Positions 1 to 8,619 of a DNA stretch of 64,000 bases are shown here, in pieces (the first letter of the stretch is position 1; each line of letters begins with the position of its first letter). This stretch comes from Hesperophylax magnus (Eukaryota > Arthropoda > Insecta > Trichoptera > Limnephilidae), in contig JAIUSX010000150.1 of the NCBI GenBank assembly GCA_026573805.1, positions 620,001 to 684,000 on the forward strand. Direction: 5' to 3'. The translations under genes were made by a program, and so were the position numbers. A model generated the notes under the pieces. It saw nothing but the letters and a program-made list of their open reading frames with translations, ran no database searches and was not told the DNA's origin.

Positions 1-652
1 TGCTAATTCGAAAAACCACCCCATCTTCAATTTTGAAACTTCTTGATGAAATTTTGCACACATTATAGTAAAAATAAGAATAAAATTACTGTATACATCG
101 GTATCACAAAACTTTGCGTAAAGCGGGCAACGCTAGCTAGATTTATAATAAAGGAATCTCTTTTTGTACAAATAGCGTTCTATTAGGGTTTTGCTTAGTT
201 AGCTAGCCTCATCTCATCGTTATCTGTAATACCGAACCAGCGCGGTGTCGCACGGAACTTTTAACCCAACAAATTCCATTTTCGCAAAGTCATTGAAAAC
301 CGATCACGGGTATAAATAATAATTTGGATGGGAAAATCACGCCCGTCCACGGCCCGTTCAACCCGTTCAAACCCTTCAACCCGCTCAGTGCGCTCGTAGT
401 TCGCCGGCTAATTTTTAATATCGCCAAAGAGATTGCCGACCAAATTGCCAGCTTAATTGGCAGACGAAAATATTAGAAGATGTTGAAATTCTATTATAAG
501 CCACAAGGTTTTGAAAGTACACTCTGTATTGTGAAATTTCACCTCAAGGTCGCTTTACTTAAAAAAGCTAAACCAGTAGCTCAGTTCTATTTTTCTTATT
601 TAATAAAATAAAATCAATATATTCCCTGTAATCATGAGCCATTGTCTAGTAC
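1..652. other. AT-rich non-coding DNA with a short GC-rich patch
   Basis: No coding frame that I recognise. A GC-richer stretch at about 340-430 contains repeated CCCGTTCAAC-like words and a small inverted motif around TTGCCAGCTTAATTGGCAG near 445-465. The function is unknown. Confidence 0.5.
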
Positions 653-654
653 TA

Positions 655-1210
655 CAGGGTTTTCCAATAATAGGTGTTATTTTGAATAGCCCGCTATTTC
701 GGTAGATGTTACTTTTGAAGCTGTCATTTTTTGACATTTGAAAAGTAAAAACTACGTCATTAATAAAAATGGAACGATACACGCTTCAACAACGCATTGA
801 AATTATTAAAATTCACTTGAGTGAATCAAATTCAAATCATCTTGAGTGATGAGGCCCATTTACACCTCGGTGGCTTCGTCAACAAGCAAAATTGTCGCAT
901 CTGGGGCTCGGAAAACACAAAAGTTATTGTTGAAAAGCCTCTCTATTCTCAACGTGTGACTGTTTGGTGCGGTTTATGGTCCGGCGGAGTCATTGGACCT
1001 TACTTTTTTTTAAATGAGGCTGGAGCAACAGTTACGGTGAATGGATCGCTATCGAGAGATGATTAACGATTTTTTATGGCCGGAATTGAATGGTATTGAT
1101 CTGGACAACGTTTACTTTCAACAAGACGGCGCTACGTGCCACAAAAGCAACGAAACCATTTATCTTTTACGATTGAATATCAAAATAACACCTCTTATTG
1201 GAAAACCCTG
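655..1210 (+). mobile_element. Internally deleted Tc1/mariner-type transposon
   Basis: The two ends are 31-bp inverted repeats (655-685 and 1180-1210) that start CAGGGTTTTCCAATAA and differ at one position. Each end abuts a TA dinucleotide (653-654 and 1211-1212), the standard target duplication of this superfamily. At 556 bp it is far shorter than an autonomous mariner (about 1.3 kb), so most of the transposase gene is gone. What remains inside is the transposase relic described separately. Such deletion derivatives can be mobilised only by an intact relative elsewhere. Confidence 0.88.
769..1172 (+). pseudogene. Broken mariner-like transposase relic
   Basis: Three reading frames each hold part of one protein. 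The first (ATG at 769) gives a typical N-terminus beginning MERYTLQQRIEI and stops at 847-849. The second (about 821-1066) carries the catalytic-domain segment SDEAHLHLGGFVNKQNCRIW, whose aspartate is the first of the DDD/E triad. The third (from 1044) carries DRYREMIND and then QQDGATCH, whose aspartate is the second triad member. The N-terminal DNA-binding region is mostly deleted at the junction near 820-835. A frameshift lies at about 1044, and everything after QQDGATCHKSNE is missing, including the third acidic residue. It cannot encode an active enzyme. Confidence 0.85.
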
Positions 1211-1212
1211 TA

Positions 1213-2504
1213 ACTTGTAGAATCACCTCCCGAAGTTAGTGCACTTTACGGCAATAATATGTGGCTTGAAGAAGAGGGCTCAATTACTTTACACTAGAAT
1301 ATTTACTGGATGATTAATGATCCGACCTGTAAAAGCTGTCATTAATAAGCATCCTGAAAATCTGTCAGAAACTACCACAATTCACAACTTCGTGCTTATT
1401 TAGTCAATCAGTAGCAGTAATAGTATCAGCAGAGGTAATAAGATTAACAGTACGGAGCGAAGTGTGAGAGAGTTCCCAAGGGTGATAATATAACTTTCTA
1501 AAACGAGGTGTAACCTTATCACGCCGTTCCGAATAAGGTCCGTAGTAGTTTTAATGGGTTCCCGGCGTTAACAGGGTTAGAAGCGACATTTTACTCTCCG
1601 GTTAATGCAATTATTCTGTGCCAGAAGCCGGGAGACGTTTTCATTAGGAGTGGAGTGATGAACCGCCCTGTAGTATGTTAATTATTGTTATTAGAACGGG
1701 ATTATTTATAGCACAGCTGTGCTACTCCGTACTTTGTATCAACTTTCCCTGTGTGCCAGCAATAGATATAATATGGTGGCTTAAGAATTTTATATAATTG
1801 CTGAAAACAGAAAAACATATTTCGTAAAACTCTCCAAATGTATTTTTAAGACTATTACAGAAATGTTTCCTGCCTTTTTAAGGCTGGTTGAAGGTCGCCG
1901 TTTAAATACAATCGATACATTTACTTTTATAGTTGCACTCAGCGAAACAAGACTTCCCTTTCAGCTAATCCGGGCCTCATTTGGCCGCGGGAGGCTGAAT
2001 TCCCAGCTGCACCGGAAGGCTTCTCATTTTTTCATCACAGAGCCTACCTACCTACGAGCTGCTGGCTAAGCGGTAGTTACCGAGCAGTAATGTGATAAAC
2101 ACACTCTACAGCCTTCGAAACAGCTTGCGTCTAGACAAAGAAGTTAGCCTTAATAAGGTTCTCTGCGAAGTACATCGATATTATTGGTTTGATGTAGAAA
2201 ATTTTGAAAATAAAGACTGCACAATCAGTCATTGTTTTAGTTTTTAATGAATTTTTTACATTTTAAATGGGCACTGAAGTGATATTTGTTTTTTTAGTGA
2301 ACTGAAGCAGGTGCATTCTTAATAATGCAAGGAAAAAAAGCGTTGACTACTGGTATTTTATTCGTTATTCATGGGAAGAGAGCTCAGATATCCGGGGTCC
2401 ACTTTGTAAAACTACGAAAAATCACCAAGCACTCAATGACGACTTTGCTGAATTTAAAGAGAGTATAGTGAAGGTAGCATATTTAGTTTCAACGCTTACT
2501 ATGA
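1213..2504. other. Non-coding DNA, no recognised feature
   Basis: No gene or repeat family that I can name. A moderately GC-rich patch at about 1880-2070 has a 68-codon open frame with no recognisable product, so I did not call it. Confidence 0.4.
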
Positions 2505-2544
2505 AGTAGACCCATCCCCATATTAATATGGGGATGGGTCTACT
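2505..2544. repeat. Perfect 40-bp palindrome
   Basis: The left arm 2505-2524 (AGTAGACCCATCCCCATATT) is followed directly by its exact reverse complement at 2525-2544, with no spacer. It could extrude as a cruciform or be the remnant of a tiny inverted-repeat element. No coding context. Confidence 0.95.
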
Positions 2545-2993
2545 ATATATGGATACATCTATGGTCAAACTGTCAACCGGTTCGCCTCCTGTCAAATCTA
2601 TTGTTTATTAAGTTTAAAAACAACATATTAACTAACCAATACGCGAAAAAGTATAACCATTTTACAAATTGTGAGAGAATTATTCTGTGAAAGTATTATC
2701 TGCGTAAAACTTGGAAGTTTAGAAATGATATCTGACAAAAGTGACATTGACAATAACAAAACACCTCAGTCTCTATAAGGACGTAAAAAATTAAACTAAA
2801 TAACTTTAAAAAGTGCAGTGAGACATGTGCATGTCATAATCCCTAATAAAGTGTCATTTGCCCACCCAACAGAACTAATCTCAACTTGAGTAGCACCTTT
2901 CTAGTGAACATTTGTACATTAAATAATCATTTTCAAAACATACAGATAACCTCTCTTATCATCTCCTTGATTAAAAATTAACCCTGCGGGAAT
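2545..2993. other. Non-coding DNA upstream of the LINE
   Basis: AT-rich. I see no gene or repeat here. Confidence 0.4.
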
Positions 2994-3017
2994 AAAAAAA
3001 AAATATATATATATATA
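2994..3017. repeat. Left (A)10(TA)7 tract, probable target-site duplication of the LINE
   Basis: Ten A followed by seven TA units directly precede the LINE. An A14(TA)7 tract lies directly after it (8445-8472), so 24 bp match. This fits a target-site duplication of a pre-existing A/TA tract. A tail-like microsatellite copied by chance is the alternative. Confidence 0.6.
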
Positions 3018-3265
3018 GTGTACATAATAAATACAATCCCAGTGAATAATTATCTACGTTTAATTTGCCCTAATAATCAAAATAATAGTAAAATAAAACT
3101 CGACACGATTGTGTTTTGATTACAAATCGAGGTGTGCTGTACTGTAGGTACGTCAATTATTCTGGAACAGATCGCCTGACAAAAACATCAGAACCAAAAT
3201 TTATCACTCGTGTTACGAATTTTGCCTGCCAACAGGCGCAAGGACAACTTTACCACCTAACTAAC

Positions 3266-4192
3266 ATGAATAATTGCAATGCCTGTTCAGAACCCACTCT
3301 CTCCGACGAGTCCGTATTTACCTGCGCCGTGTGCAAGGGAATATTCCATTTGCACTGCAGCGGAGTGGCAGAGACCTCATACCGTCGACTCACTAAGGAG
3401 CGACGCGCCCAAATTAAATGTAAGAAATGCCTATCTGACACTCCGGCTTTCAATGTCACTGCCAGCGGTGCCTCAACTTTGGACAACGAACTACTATTAA
3501 AACAAAACGCAATACTCGACCAAAACACCCAAATTCTCGCCACAATCTCAGCAATGAGTAAAAAATACGAGGATATTCTACTTCGAGTCCACGAACTCGA
3601 GAATATAAACAAAAAACTTGAAAAAAAAAACTGTGATCTTGAAGCGCGCTTAGAGCAAATAGAAGGACAATTTGAAAATTTAGACAGGGAAAACAGGTCG
3701 AAAAACGTAGAAATACGAGGAATCCCGGAAATAAGCGGAGAAGACTTAAAAAATGTTGTTTTCAATATCCAAAAAATTACAAATGCCGGAACAGAAGTGA
3801 AAAACGTGGAAGCAGCCTACCGTACTGGACAAAAAACCAATAAGGATTTACAACGGCCGATAATCCTCAGATTCAAAACAAAAGATGACAGTGACATCTT
3901 CTTAAATAACATAAAAACATTTAACAAGCGATCTGCAAATCGGGAGGATAAACTAAACACAAATATCATAGGAATGGCAGGAAAGAGCTCCCAGATTTAT
4001 ATCAATGAACACTTGACATTTCGAGCTAAACATCATTGGTTTCTTGCACGTAAGGCTACACGAGACAATATTTTTAAGTTTGCCTGGACCAGAGGGGGAC
4101 AAGTATATGTACGCAAAGACGTTGGGACGCCCGTCATACATATCAATGAAAAAACCAAAAACCTTTTATCTCCCTCACCAAATAACTTATAA
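3266..4192 (+). CDS. LINE ORF1: PHD-like zinc finger, coiled coil, FP25K-like C-terminus
   Basis: A 308-residue protein expected to bind LINE RNA and act as a nucleic-acid chaperone in the retrotransposition particle. The first ATG is at 3266. The frame is open upstream to 3116, but only from a TTG, so I chose 3266. Residues 4-55 form a C4-H-C3 finger: C4, C7, C20, C23, H28, C31, C52 and C55. Residues about 75-145 are rich in charged heptads (for example LENINKKLEKKNCDLEARLE) and look like a coiled coil for multimerisation. A KNVEIRGIPE motif (146-155) opens an RRM-like segment. The last 60 residues (IYINEHLT, KATRDNIFKFAWTRGGQVYVRK) resemble the FP25K-type C-terminal domain seen in many lepidopteran LINE ORF1 proteins. 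The reading frame is intact. Family assignment is by eye. Confidence 0.85.
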   Translation: MNNCNACSEPTLSDESVFTCAVCKGIFHLHCSGVAETSYRRLTKERRAQIKCKKCLSDTPAFNVTASGASTLDNELLLKQNAILDQNTQILATISAMSKKYEDILLRVHELENINKKLEKKNCDLEARLEQIEGQFENLDRENRSKNVEIRGIPEISGEDLKNVVFNIQKITNAGTEVKNVEAAYRTGQKTNKDLQRPIILRFKTKDDSDIFLNNIKTFNKRSANREDKLNTNIIGMAGKSSQIYINEHLTFRAKHHWFLARKATRDNIFKFAWTRGGQVYVRKDVGTPVIHINEKTKNLLSPSPNNL

Positions 4193-5039
4193 TCAATTTT
4201 CATCCTTTGGTATACTTTTATTTTACTTGATTCTCCTGTATACTATTATATATTCATCTATATATTACTTGATACTCTCTGTTACAAAAAACATATTATT
4301 GGATTTTTCTAGCCCAAAGACATTTAACAAAAGCATGTACCCCATCATTGTTTTTAATCCATCAAATAACTTAATACAATCACCTCTTTCCAGTAATCTA
4401 GTTTTCTTAACATGTAAAAAATGTGTTATTGTAATTGCACCAAAACCATTACAACTTACTATGCTTTATACAATTATATACATTGCTTATTTTGTTATTG
4501 CTTTTAATAACTGGCGAACTCCTTCTCGACTATTGCCAACAACAGAATCCAGTGGTACAACTTATTTTAATAATATTCTACATATTGATACGATTACCCT
4601 TAAATGCAATATTACTTTAATTACTAACAAGAATGAAATTAACTTTTTAATTTTTATTGTTTTTAGTTCTGCGAACAATAAGAATTTGGGTGTCAACATA
4701 AATAACTCAAAAGTTTTCATTCTTTTCATTGCCTTTCTAAACAATAATTACAGTTTTAACATGTCCAACTTTAAATCAATTATTGTATTGTACTATTTTA
4801 TTATACCTTTTGCACTCAAGCATCACAAATATTTTACTGATGTCAAAATCAATTACCTTGTATTTTGTATTATATTTATTGCTTTGTTAAACAACATTTA
4901 CTGTCGTAACATAACCAATTGTAAATCTCTTACTATGTTCTATAATTATAGTATCCCCTATGCCTTGAATTATCACACATGTTTAGCTAGTGTCAAAATC
5001 AAGAAATTTAAATTTAATGCAAAACAAAAAAACAAATAA
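4107..5039 (+). CDS. Intervening LINE frame: hydrophobic repeat-containing protein of unknown function
   Basis: An open frame of 310 codons between ORF1 and ORF2. It overlaps the last 86 nt of ORF1 in the +1 frame, and its TAA (5037-5039) shares the A of the ORF2 ATG, giving TAATG. I chose ATG 4107; the frame is open from at least 4044 (a TTG). The predicted protein is rich in Ile, Phe, Tyr, Leu and Asn. Hydrophobic stretches lie at about residues 33-59, 119-133, 180-188, 203-211, 225-237 and 249-261, so it could be a multi-pass membrane protein. The C-terminal third holds two diverged 50-codon units in tandem. I recognise no family. An AT-rich spacer of this length would be expected to hold many stops, and the other two forward frames do. 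Alternatively it is a non-coding spacer open by chance in this copy. Confidence 0.55.
   Translation: MYAKTLGRPSYISMKKPKTFYLPHQITYNQFSSFGILLFYLILLYTIIYSSIYYLILSVTKNILLDFSSPKTFNKSMYPIIVFNPSNNLIQSPLSSNLVFLTCKKCVIVIAPKPLQLTMLYTIIYIAYFVIAFNNWRTPSRLLPTTESSGTTYFNNILHIDTITLKCNITLITNKNEINFLIFIVFSSANNKNLGVNINNSKVFILFIAFLNNNYSFNMSNFKSIIVLYYFIIPFALKHHKYFTDVKINYLVFCIIFIALLNNIYCRNITNCKSLTMFYNYSIPYALNYHTCLASVKIKKFKFNAKQKNK
4728..5027 (+). repeat. Diverged 150-bp tandem duplication within the intervening LINE frame
   Basis: Codons from 4728 (FIAFLNN...NFKS...VKIN) match codons from 4878 (FIALLNN...NCKS...VKIK) at an exact 150-bp offset. The GTC codons at 4692 and 4842 keep the same offset. A looser version of the I-A-F-N-N motif occurs at 4497 and 4656. 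The offset is a multiple of three, and substitutions often keep amino-acid character. Confidence 0.6.
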
Positions 5040-8000
5040 TGGAAGACATAACAGACTTACTAGATAACATAACACCGATTCCATGTACAACTACTAATGA
5101 CACTGAAGTAGTACGTCAATTATTACTAGTGAACTCTACCCTTACGATATTCTCTATGAATATAAGAAGTATAAACCAAAATTTTGATGAACTCTTAATT
5201 CTTCTCACTCACCTTGCCTCAGATTTCGATGTAATTGTTTTGAGCGAATGCTGGATTAAAGAAAATTTCGTCCCAAAAACGATAAAAAACTACAATCACT
5301 ATAATACACTACAAAACCAAACTCAAAATGATGGCGTTATTGTTTACATTAAAAACCACATCATACATTCAGTAAAAGAGGTCACAATTAAGAACGCAAA
5401 CTGTCTTAAAATTCAACTTGATAATCATATAACAATCATTACTGTATACAGATCCCCAAGCACACATAATATAACCCCATTCATACAATCTCTGCATGAA
5501 ATTTTAACAAATATAGAACACCGCCAAAACACCTATCTTATTGGTGATCTCAACATTAATATAATCAACAGAATGCATCCACAAGCGAATGAATACCTAA
5601 ATACACTAACTTTATTAGGATATTTGCCAGCCGTCACAGCCCCAACTAGAGAATCAGATTCAAACATTAGTAGTTGTATAGATCACGTCTTTGTTAAGAG
5701 TAAACTAGGCAGCAAATCCATTGTATATCAATCAACTGTCACAGATCACTATGCAACCATCACTTCCATCAACCAATATATTCACAAACTACCTCAAAAT
5801 ACTCTCCCTCAAAAAAAAATTTCCTATGACATTCTCCTAAATACTGTCTCTAAAGAAAATTGGGAACTTGTCTATTCTTGTACCGATACCACTTCTGCAT
5901 GCGAAATATTTACAAATACTTTACAAAACCACTTGGCCGATGCAACATCATACACAAAAACTAAAAAAAACCAATCCGACACAAAACTCAAACCATGGAT
6001 CACTACAGGTATTCTTCACTGTATCAGAAAGCGTGACAAGATTCATAACTTCTGTAGAAAAAATCCCAATGATTATGATTCACTCATATTTTATAAACAT
6101 TATAGAAACAACTGCAAAAAAATTATTAACAATGTTAAAAGAGATTACTACAAAAAACAAATCAGTGAAGCTACTGATGACAAAAAAAAAATTTGGAATA
6201 TCATAAAAGATATAGCCAATATTCATAAAATCGACTCACCCATTGTTAAAATTAACATAGAAGACCAAACAACTCACGTCAATTCCGAACCTGAAAAAAT
6301 ATCCGACCATTTCAATCAATTTTTCTCCAATATCGGACATAAATTAGCAAAAAATATTCTAGACCAAAACACCGTCTCGGAGAAAGATCTTGCAAAAAAT
6401 ATACATGTCAATAATCTCAGCTATAACCCTTTTCACTTCACTCCCACCACTGAACTAGAAATAATAGAACTTATCTCATCTCTTAAAAACAGTAACTCTG
6501 CAGGGAAAGATCAAATTTCAACAAAAATTATTAAACACATTCAAAAATTTATAGCCCCACCTCTTAAACACATTATCAACTTAAGCTTTAAAACTGGAAT
6601 ATTCCCCAACTCTTTAAAACAGGCCACAATAATCCCTATCTTCAAAACAGGTGATAAATTATCCGTTAATAATTATCGACCGATATCATTACTCAGCACA
6701 ATTTCTAAAATTATAGAAAAGGCGGTGAAACATAGACTCTGTAAGTTCCTTGAAAATAATAAAATAATATCGGATAACCAATATGGCTTCCGCAAAGGGA
6801 GGAATACCTCTGATGCAATAGCTGCTCTCACAAAAATTGTTTCCCAAAATCTTGACAAAGGTCGCAAACCACTTGCTGTTTTCCTTGACCTCGCAAAAGC
6901 ATTTGATACGGTTTCCCATCCCTTACTACTTAAAAAACTTCAACAGATCGGCATTACAGGGATAGCCTACACATGGTTTAAAAACTACTTAGCAAATCGT
7001 ACACAACAAACCCTTATCCACTCTGACAAAATATATATGAGCAAAAAATTATCCATGTCCTATGGGGTCCCTCAAGGTAGTGTACTAGGGCCAATTCTAT
7101 TTCTCATATATATCAACACACTATGCACTATGAATATTGGAGGCAAGATAATTTCATTTGCCGATGATACAGTCCTAATATTTGATGATGAAACATGGGA
7201 ATCAGTTACAAACAAAACTAATATTGGCCTAACAAAAGTTAAACATTGGCTAGACACAAACATCCTCACACTTAATATCGACAAGACACAATACATGACG
7301 TTTTCCATACCCAAACATAACTTACCCAATAACTGCCCCAAACCTACCATCCACTCGTGTTCACTCAACATACAGACTCCTGAAACCTCACCTAACATTC
7401 AATGCACGTGTTCAACTCTTAAATCTTCAAAGGAAGTTAAATACTTGGGAATAATAATCGATGACCAACTACGCTGGGAAACCCATATAAAAGAAACAAC
7501 AAAAAGACTTCGTAAACTCTCCCACATATTCTGCTCTCTTAGATCCATCTTAGACCTAACGACTCTAAAATGCGTATATTTTGCCCTTTTTCAATCGATA
7601 GCAACATATGGTATTCTGGGATGGGGTGGCTGTGCAGAATCCGTCATTAATCCAATAATTACAGTACAAAAACTAATTCTCAGAATTATATTTAAATGTC
7701 ATCCTACCTATCCCTCCAAAATACTATTTACTAAAATTAAGGTCTTAGATATTCGCCAGCTATTCATTAAGACAAGCTTATGCTACATACGAAAAAATGA
7801 CTTGATAGTGGCTCCCCAACACCAAGTAAACACCCGCTTTTCATCAAATCTGGGATGCGTGGTGCCAAAAACTAGAACCACATTCGCTCAACGACAATTC
7901 TGGTCTATCGCCCCTAAAATATACAACGCGTTGGACAGGGACATAAAATCAACTAATACTATATCCCTTTTTATTATACGTGTCCAAAACTGGATATTTG

Positions 8001-8041
8001 AAAGGGGACGAGCCTTTTTTAAAGAATACATGAGTTCCTAA
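5039..8041 (+). CDS. LINE ORF2: apurinic-type endonuclease plus reverse transcriptase
   Basis: A 1000-residue protein that would nick target DNA and copy the LINE RNA there (target-primed reverse transcription). The N-terminal endonuclease (about residues 35-245) shows N41 in MNIRS, E70 in LSECW, the YRSP motif at 137-140, D170 and N172 in GDLNIN, S212-D215 in SCID, and D236-H237. The reverse transcriptase (about 460-760) shows NYRPISLL at 545, QYGFRKG at 581, catalytic D617 in FLDLAKAFD, GVPQGSVLGP from 676, and F707-A-D-D with catalytic D709 and D710. The C-terminal third is the usual thumb and connection region; I see no RNase H domain. No key residue is missing and there is no internal stop. 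Its start overlaps the stop of the preceding frame (TAATG), which suggests translation by termination-reinitiation. Confidence 0.95.
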   Translation: MEDITDLLDNITPIPCTTTNDTEVVRQLLLVNSTLTIFSMNIRSINQNFDELLILLTHLASDFDVIVLSECWIKENFVPKTIKNYNHYNTLQNQTQNDGVIVYIKNHIIHSVKEVTIKNANCLKIQLDNHITIITVYRSPSTHNITPFIQSLHEILTNIEHRQNTYLIGDLNINIINRMHPQANEYLNTLTLLGYLPAVTAPTRESDSNISSCIDHVFVKSKLGSKSIVYQSTVTDHYATITSINQYIHKLPQNTLPQKKISYDILLNTVSKENWELVYSCTDTTSACEIFTNTLQNHLADATSYTKTKKNQSDTKLKPWITTGILHCIRKRDKIHNFCRKNPNDYDSLIFYKHYRNNCKKIINNVKRDYYKKQISEATDDKKKIWNIIKDIANIHKIDSPIVKINIEDQTTHVNSEPEKISDHFNQFFSNIGHKLAKNILDQNTVSEKDLAKNIHVNNLSYNPFHFTPTTELEIIELISSLKNSNSAGKDQISTKIIKHIQKFIAPPLKHIINLSFKTGIFPNSLKQATIIPIFKTGDKLSVNNYRPISLLSTISKIIEKAVKHRLCKFLENNKIISDNQYGFRKGRNTSDAIAALTKIVSQNLDKGRKPLAVFLDLAKAFDTVSHPLLLKKLQQIGITGIAYTWFKNYLANRTQQTLIHSDKIYMSKKLSMSYGVPQGSVLGPILFLIYINTLCTMNIGGKIISFADDTVLIFDDETWESVTNKTNIGLTKVKHWLDTNILTLNIDKTQYMTFSIPKHNLPNNCPKPTIHSCSLNIQTPETSPNIQCTCSTLKSSKEVKYLGIIIDDQLRWETHIKETTKRLRKLSHIFCSLRSILDLTTLKCVYFALFQSIATYGILGWGGCAESVINPIITVQKLILRIIFKCHPTYPSKILFTKIKVLDIRQLFIKTSLCYIRKNDLIVAPQHQVNTRFSSNLGCVVPKTRTTFAQRQFWSIAPKIYNALDRDIKSTNTISLFIIRVQNWIFERGRAFFKEYMSS

Positions 8042-8448
8042 CTTTTAAACCATTATAATAAAATTAACCATGTATCTGTATATGTTTATATGTGAATACA
8101 CATTACATTTGTGTGTGTTCATATATAGATGTGTATGAATGTATTTACGTATGCATCTATGTATGTCTATGTATGTATGTATATGTATATATATCTGAGC
8201 ATATATATATGTGTATGTATGTATGTTTGCATGTATGAAAAACATATATTTTGTTTTATATTTTCCTTAAATATGTTTATTTTCTTTTTTTTCCTTCCAT
8301 ATTATGTTTTATTTTTTCTTACTACAACATATGGTTTTATTGTAATTTATAGCATTATGACTACCACAACACGGGCATTAGCCTAGTGTGGGAGTTATTA
8401 AGTACACAAAAATTGTAATTCATACAACTCACTGAATAAATAATAAAA
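8042..8448 (+). other. 3' UTR of the LINE
   Basis: It contains a TATG/TATA/CATG-rich low-complexity stretch (about 8080-8240), a T-rich stretch (8270-8350) and the block around GGCATTAGCCTAGTGTGGG (8369-8387), which recurs at 51857-51875. The end is GAATAAATAATA plus the A tract. Confidence 0.7.
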
Positions 8449-8472
8449 AAAAAAAAAATATATATATATATA
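8449..8472. repeat. Right (A)n(TA)7 tract, probable target-site duplication of the LINE
   Basis: Last ten of fourteen A followed by seven TA units, matching 2994-3017. The extra A residues may be part of the LINE 3' tail. Confidence 0.6.
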
Positions 8473-8575
8473 AACAATTTAAATGCGTTGAAGAGCAAAA
8501 CTTACGGATTCATAAAGATTTTTTTTCAGTCGTATGATGTGGTTAGCTCAATATTATTTGGCACTTTTTCTGATC

Positions 8576-8619
8576 TTTTCCTCACAAAACAATGGCTTAC
8601 TATTGTTTTGTGAGGAAAA
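8576..8619. repeat. Perfect 18-bp hairpin
   Basis: The left arm 8576-8593 (TTTTCCTCACAAAACAAT) pairs exactly with 8602-8619 around an 8-nt loop (GGCTTACT). It does not look like a bacterial-type terminator. It may be a fold-back remnant or a small-RNA-like hairpin. Confidence 0.9.

Larger units (their letters stand above)
3018..8448 (+). mobile_element. Near full-length CR1/Jockey-type LINE with three open frames
   Basis: A non-LTR retrotransposon of about 5.4 kb. In order it has a 5' leader of about 250 bp, ORF1 (3266-4192), an intervening frame (4107-5039), ORF2 with endonuclease and reverse transcriptase (5039-8041) and a 3' UTR of about 400 bp. The 3' UTR holds a TATG/TATA-rich stretch, the block GGCATTAGCCTAGTGTGGGAG (8369-8389 region), then AATAAATAATA and an A/TA tract. 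All three frames are free of stops and frameshifts, so the insertion is young and could be competent. A PHD-type finger in ORF1 is known from CR1-related clades. I cannot assign the clade further without a tree. A 44-bp relative of its 3' UTR lies at 51839-51882. Confidence 0.88.

Noticed and set aside
3250..3765. 171-codon minus-strand frame opposite LINE ORF1
   Set aside because: It is the antisense shadow of ORF1, with serine/phenylalanine-rich noise and no domain.
8045..8386. Small frames of Tyr/Ile/Met-rich repeats on both strands
   Set aside because: They come from the TATG/CATA low-complexity part of the LINE 3' UTR.
8576..8619. Transcription terminator
   Set aside because: A rho-independent terminator is not expected in an insect genome, and no gene ends here apart from the LINE, whose own 3' end is earlier.
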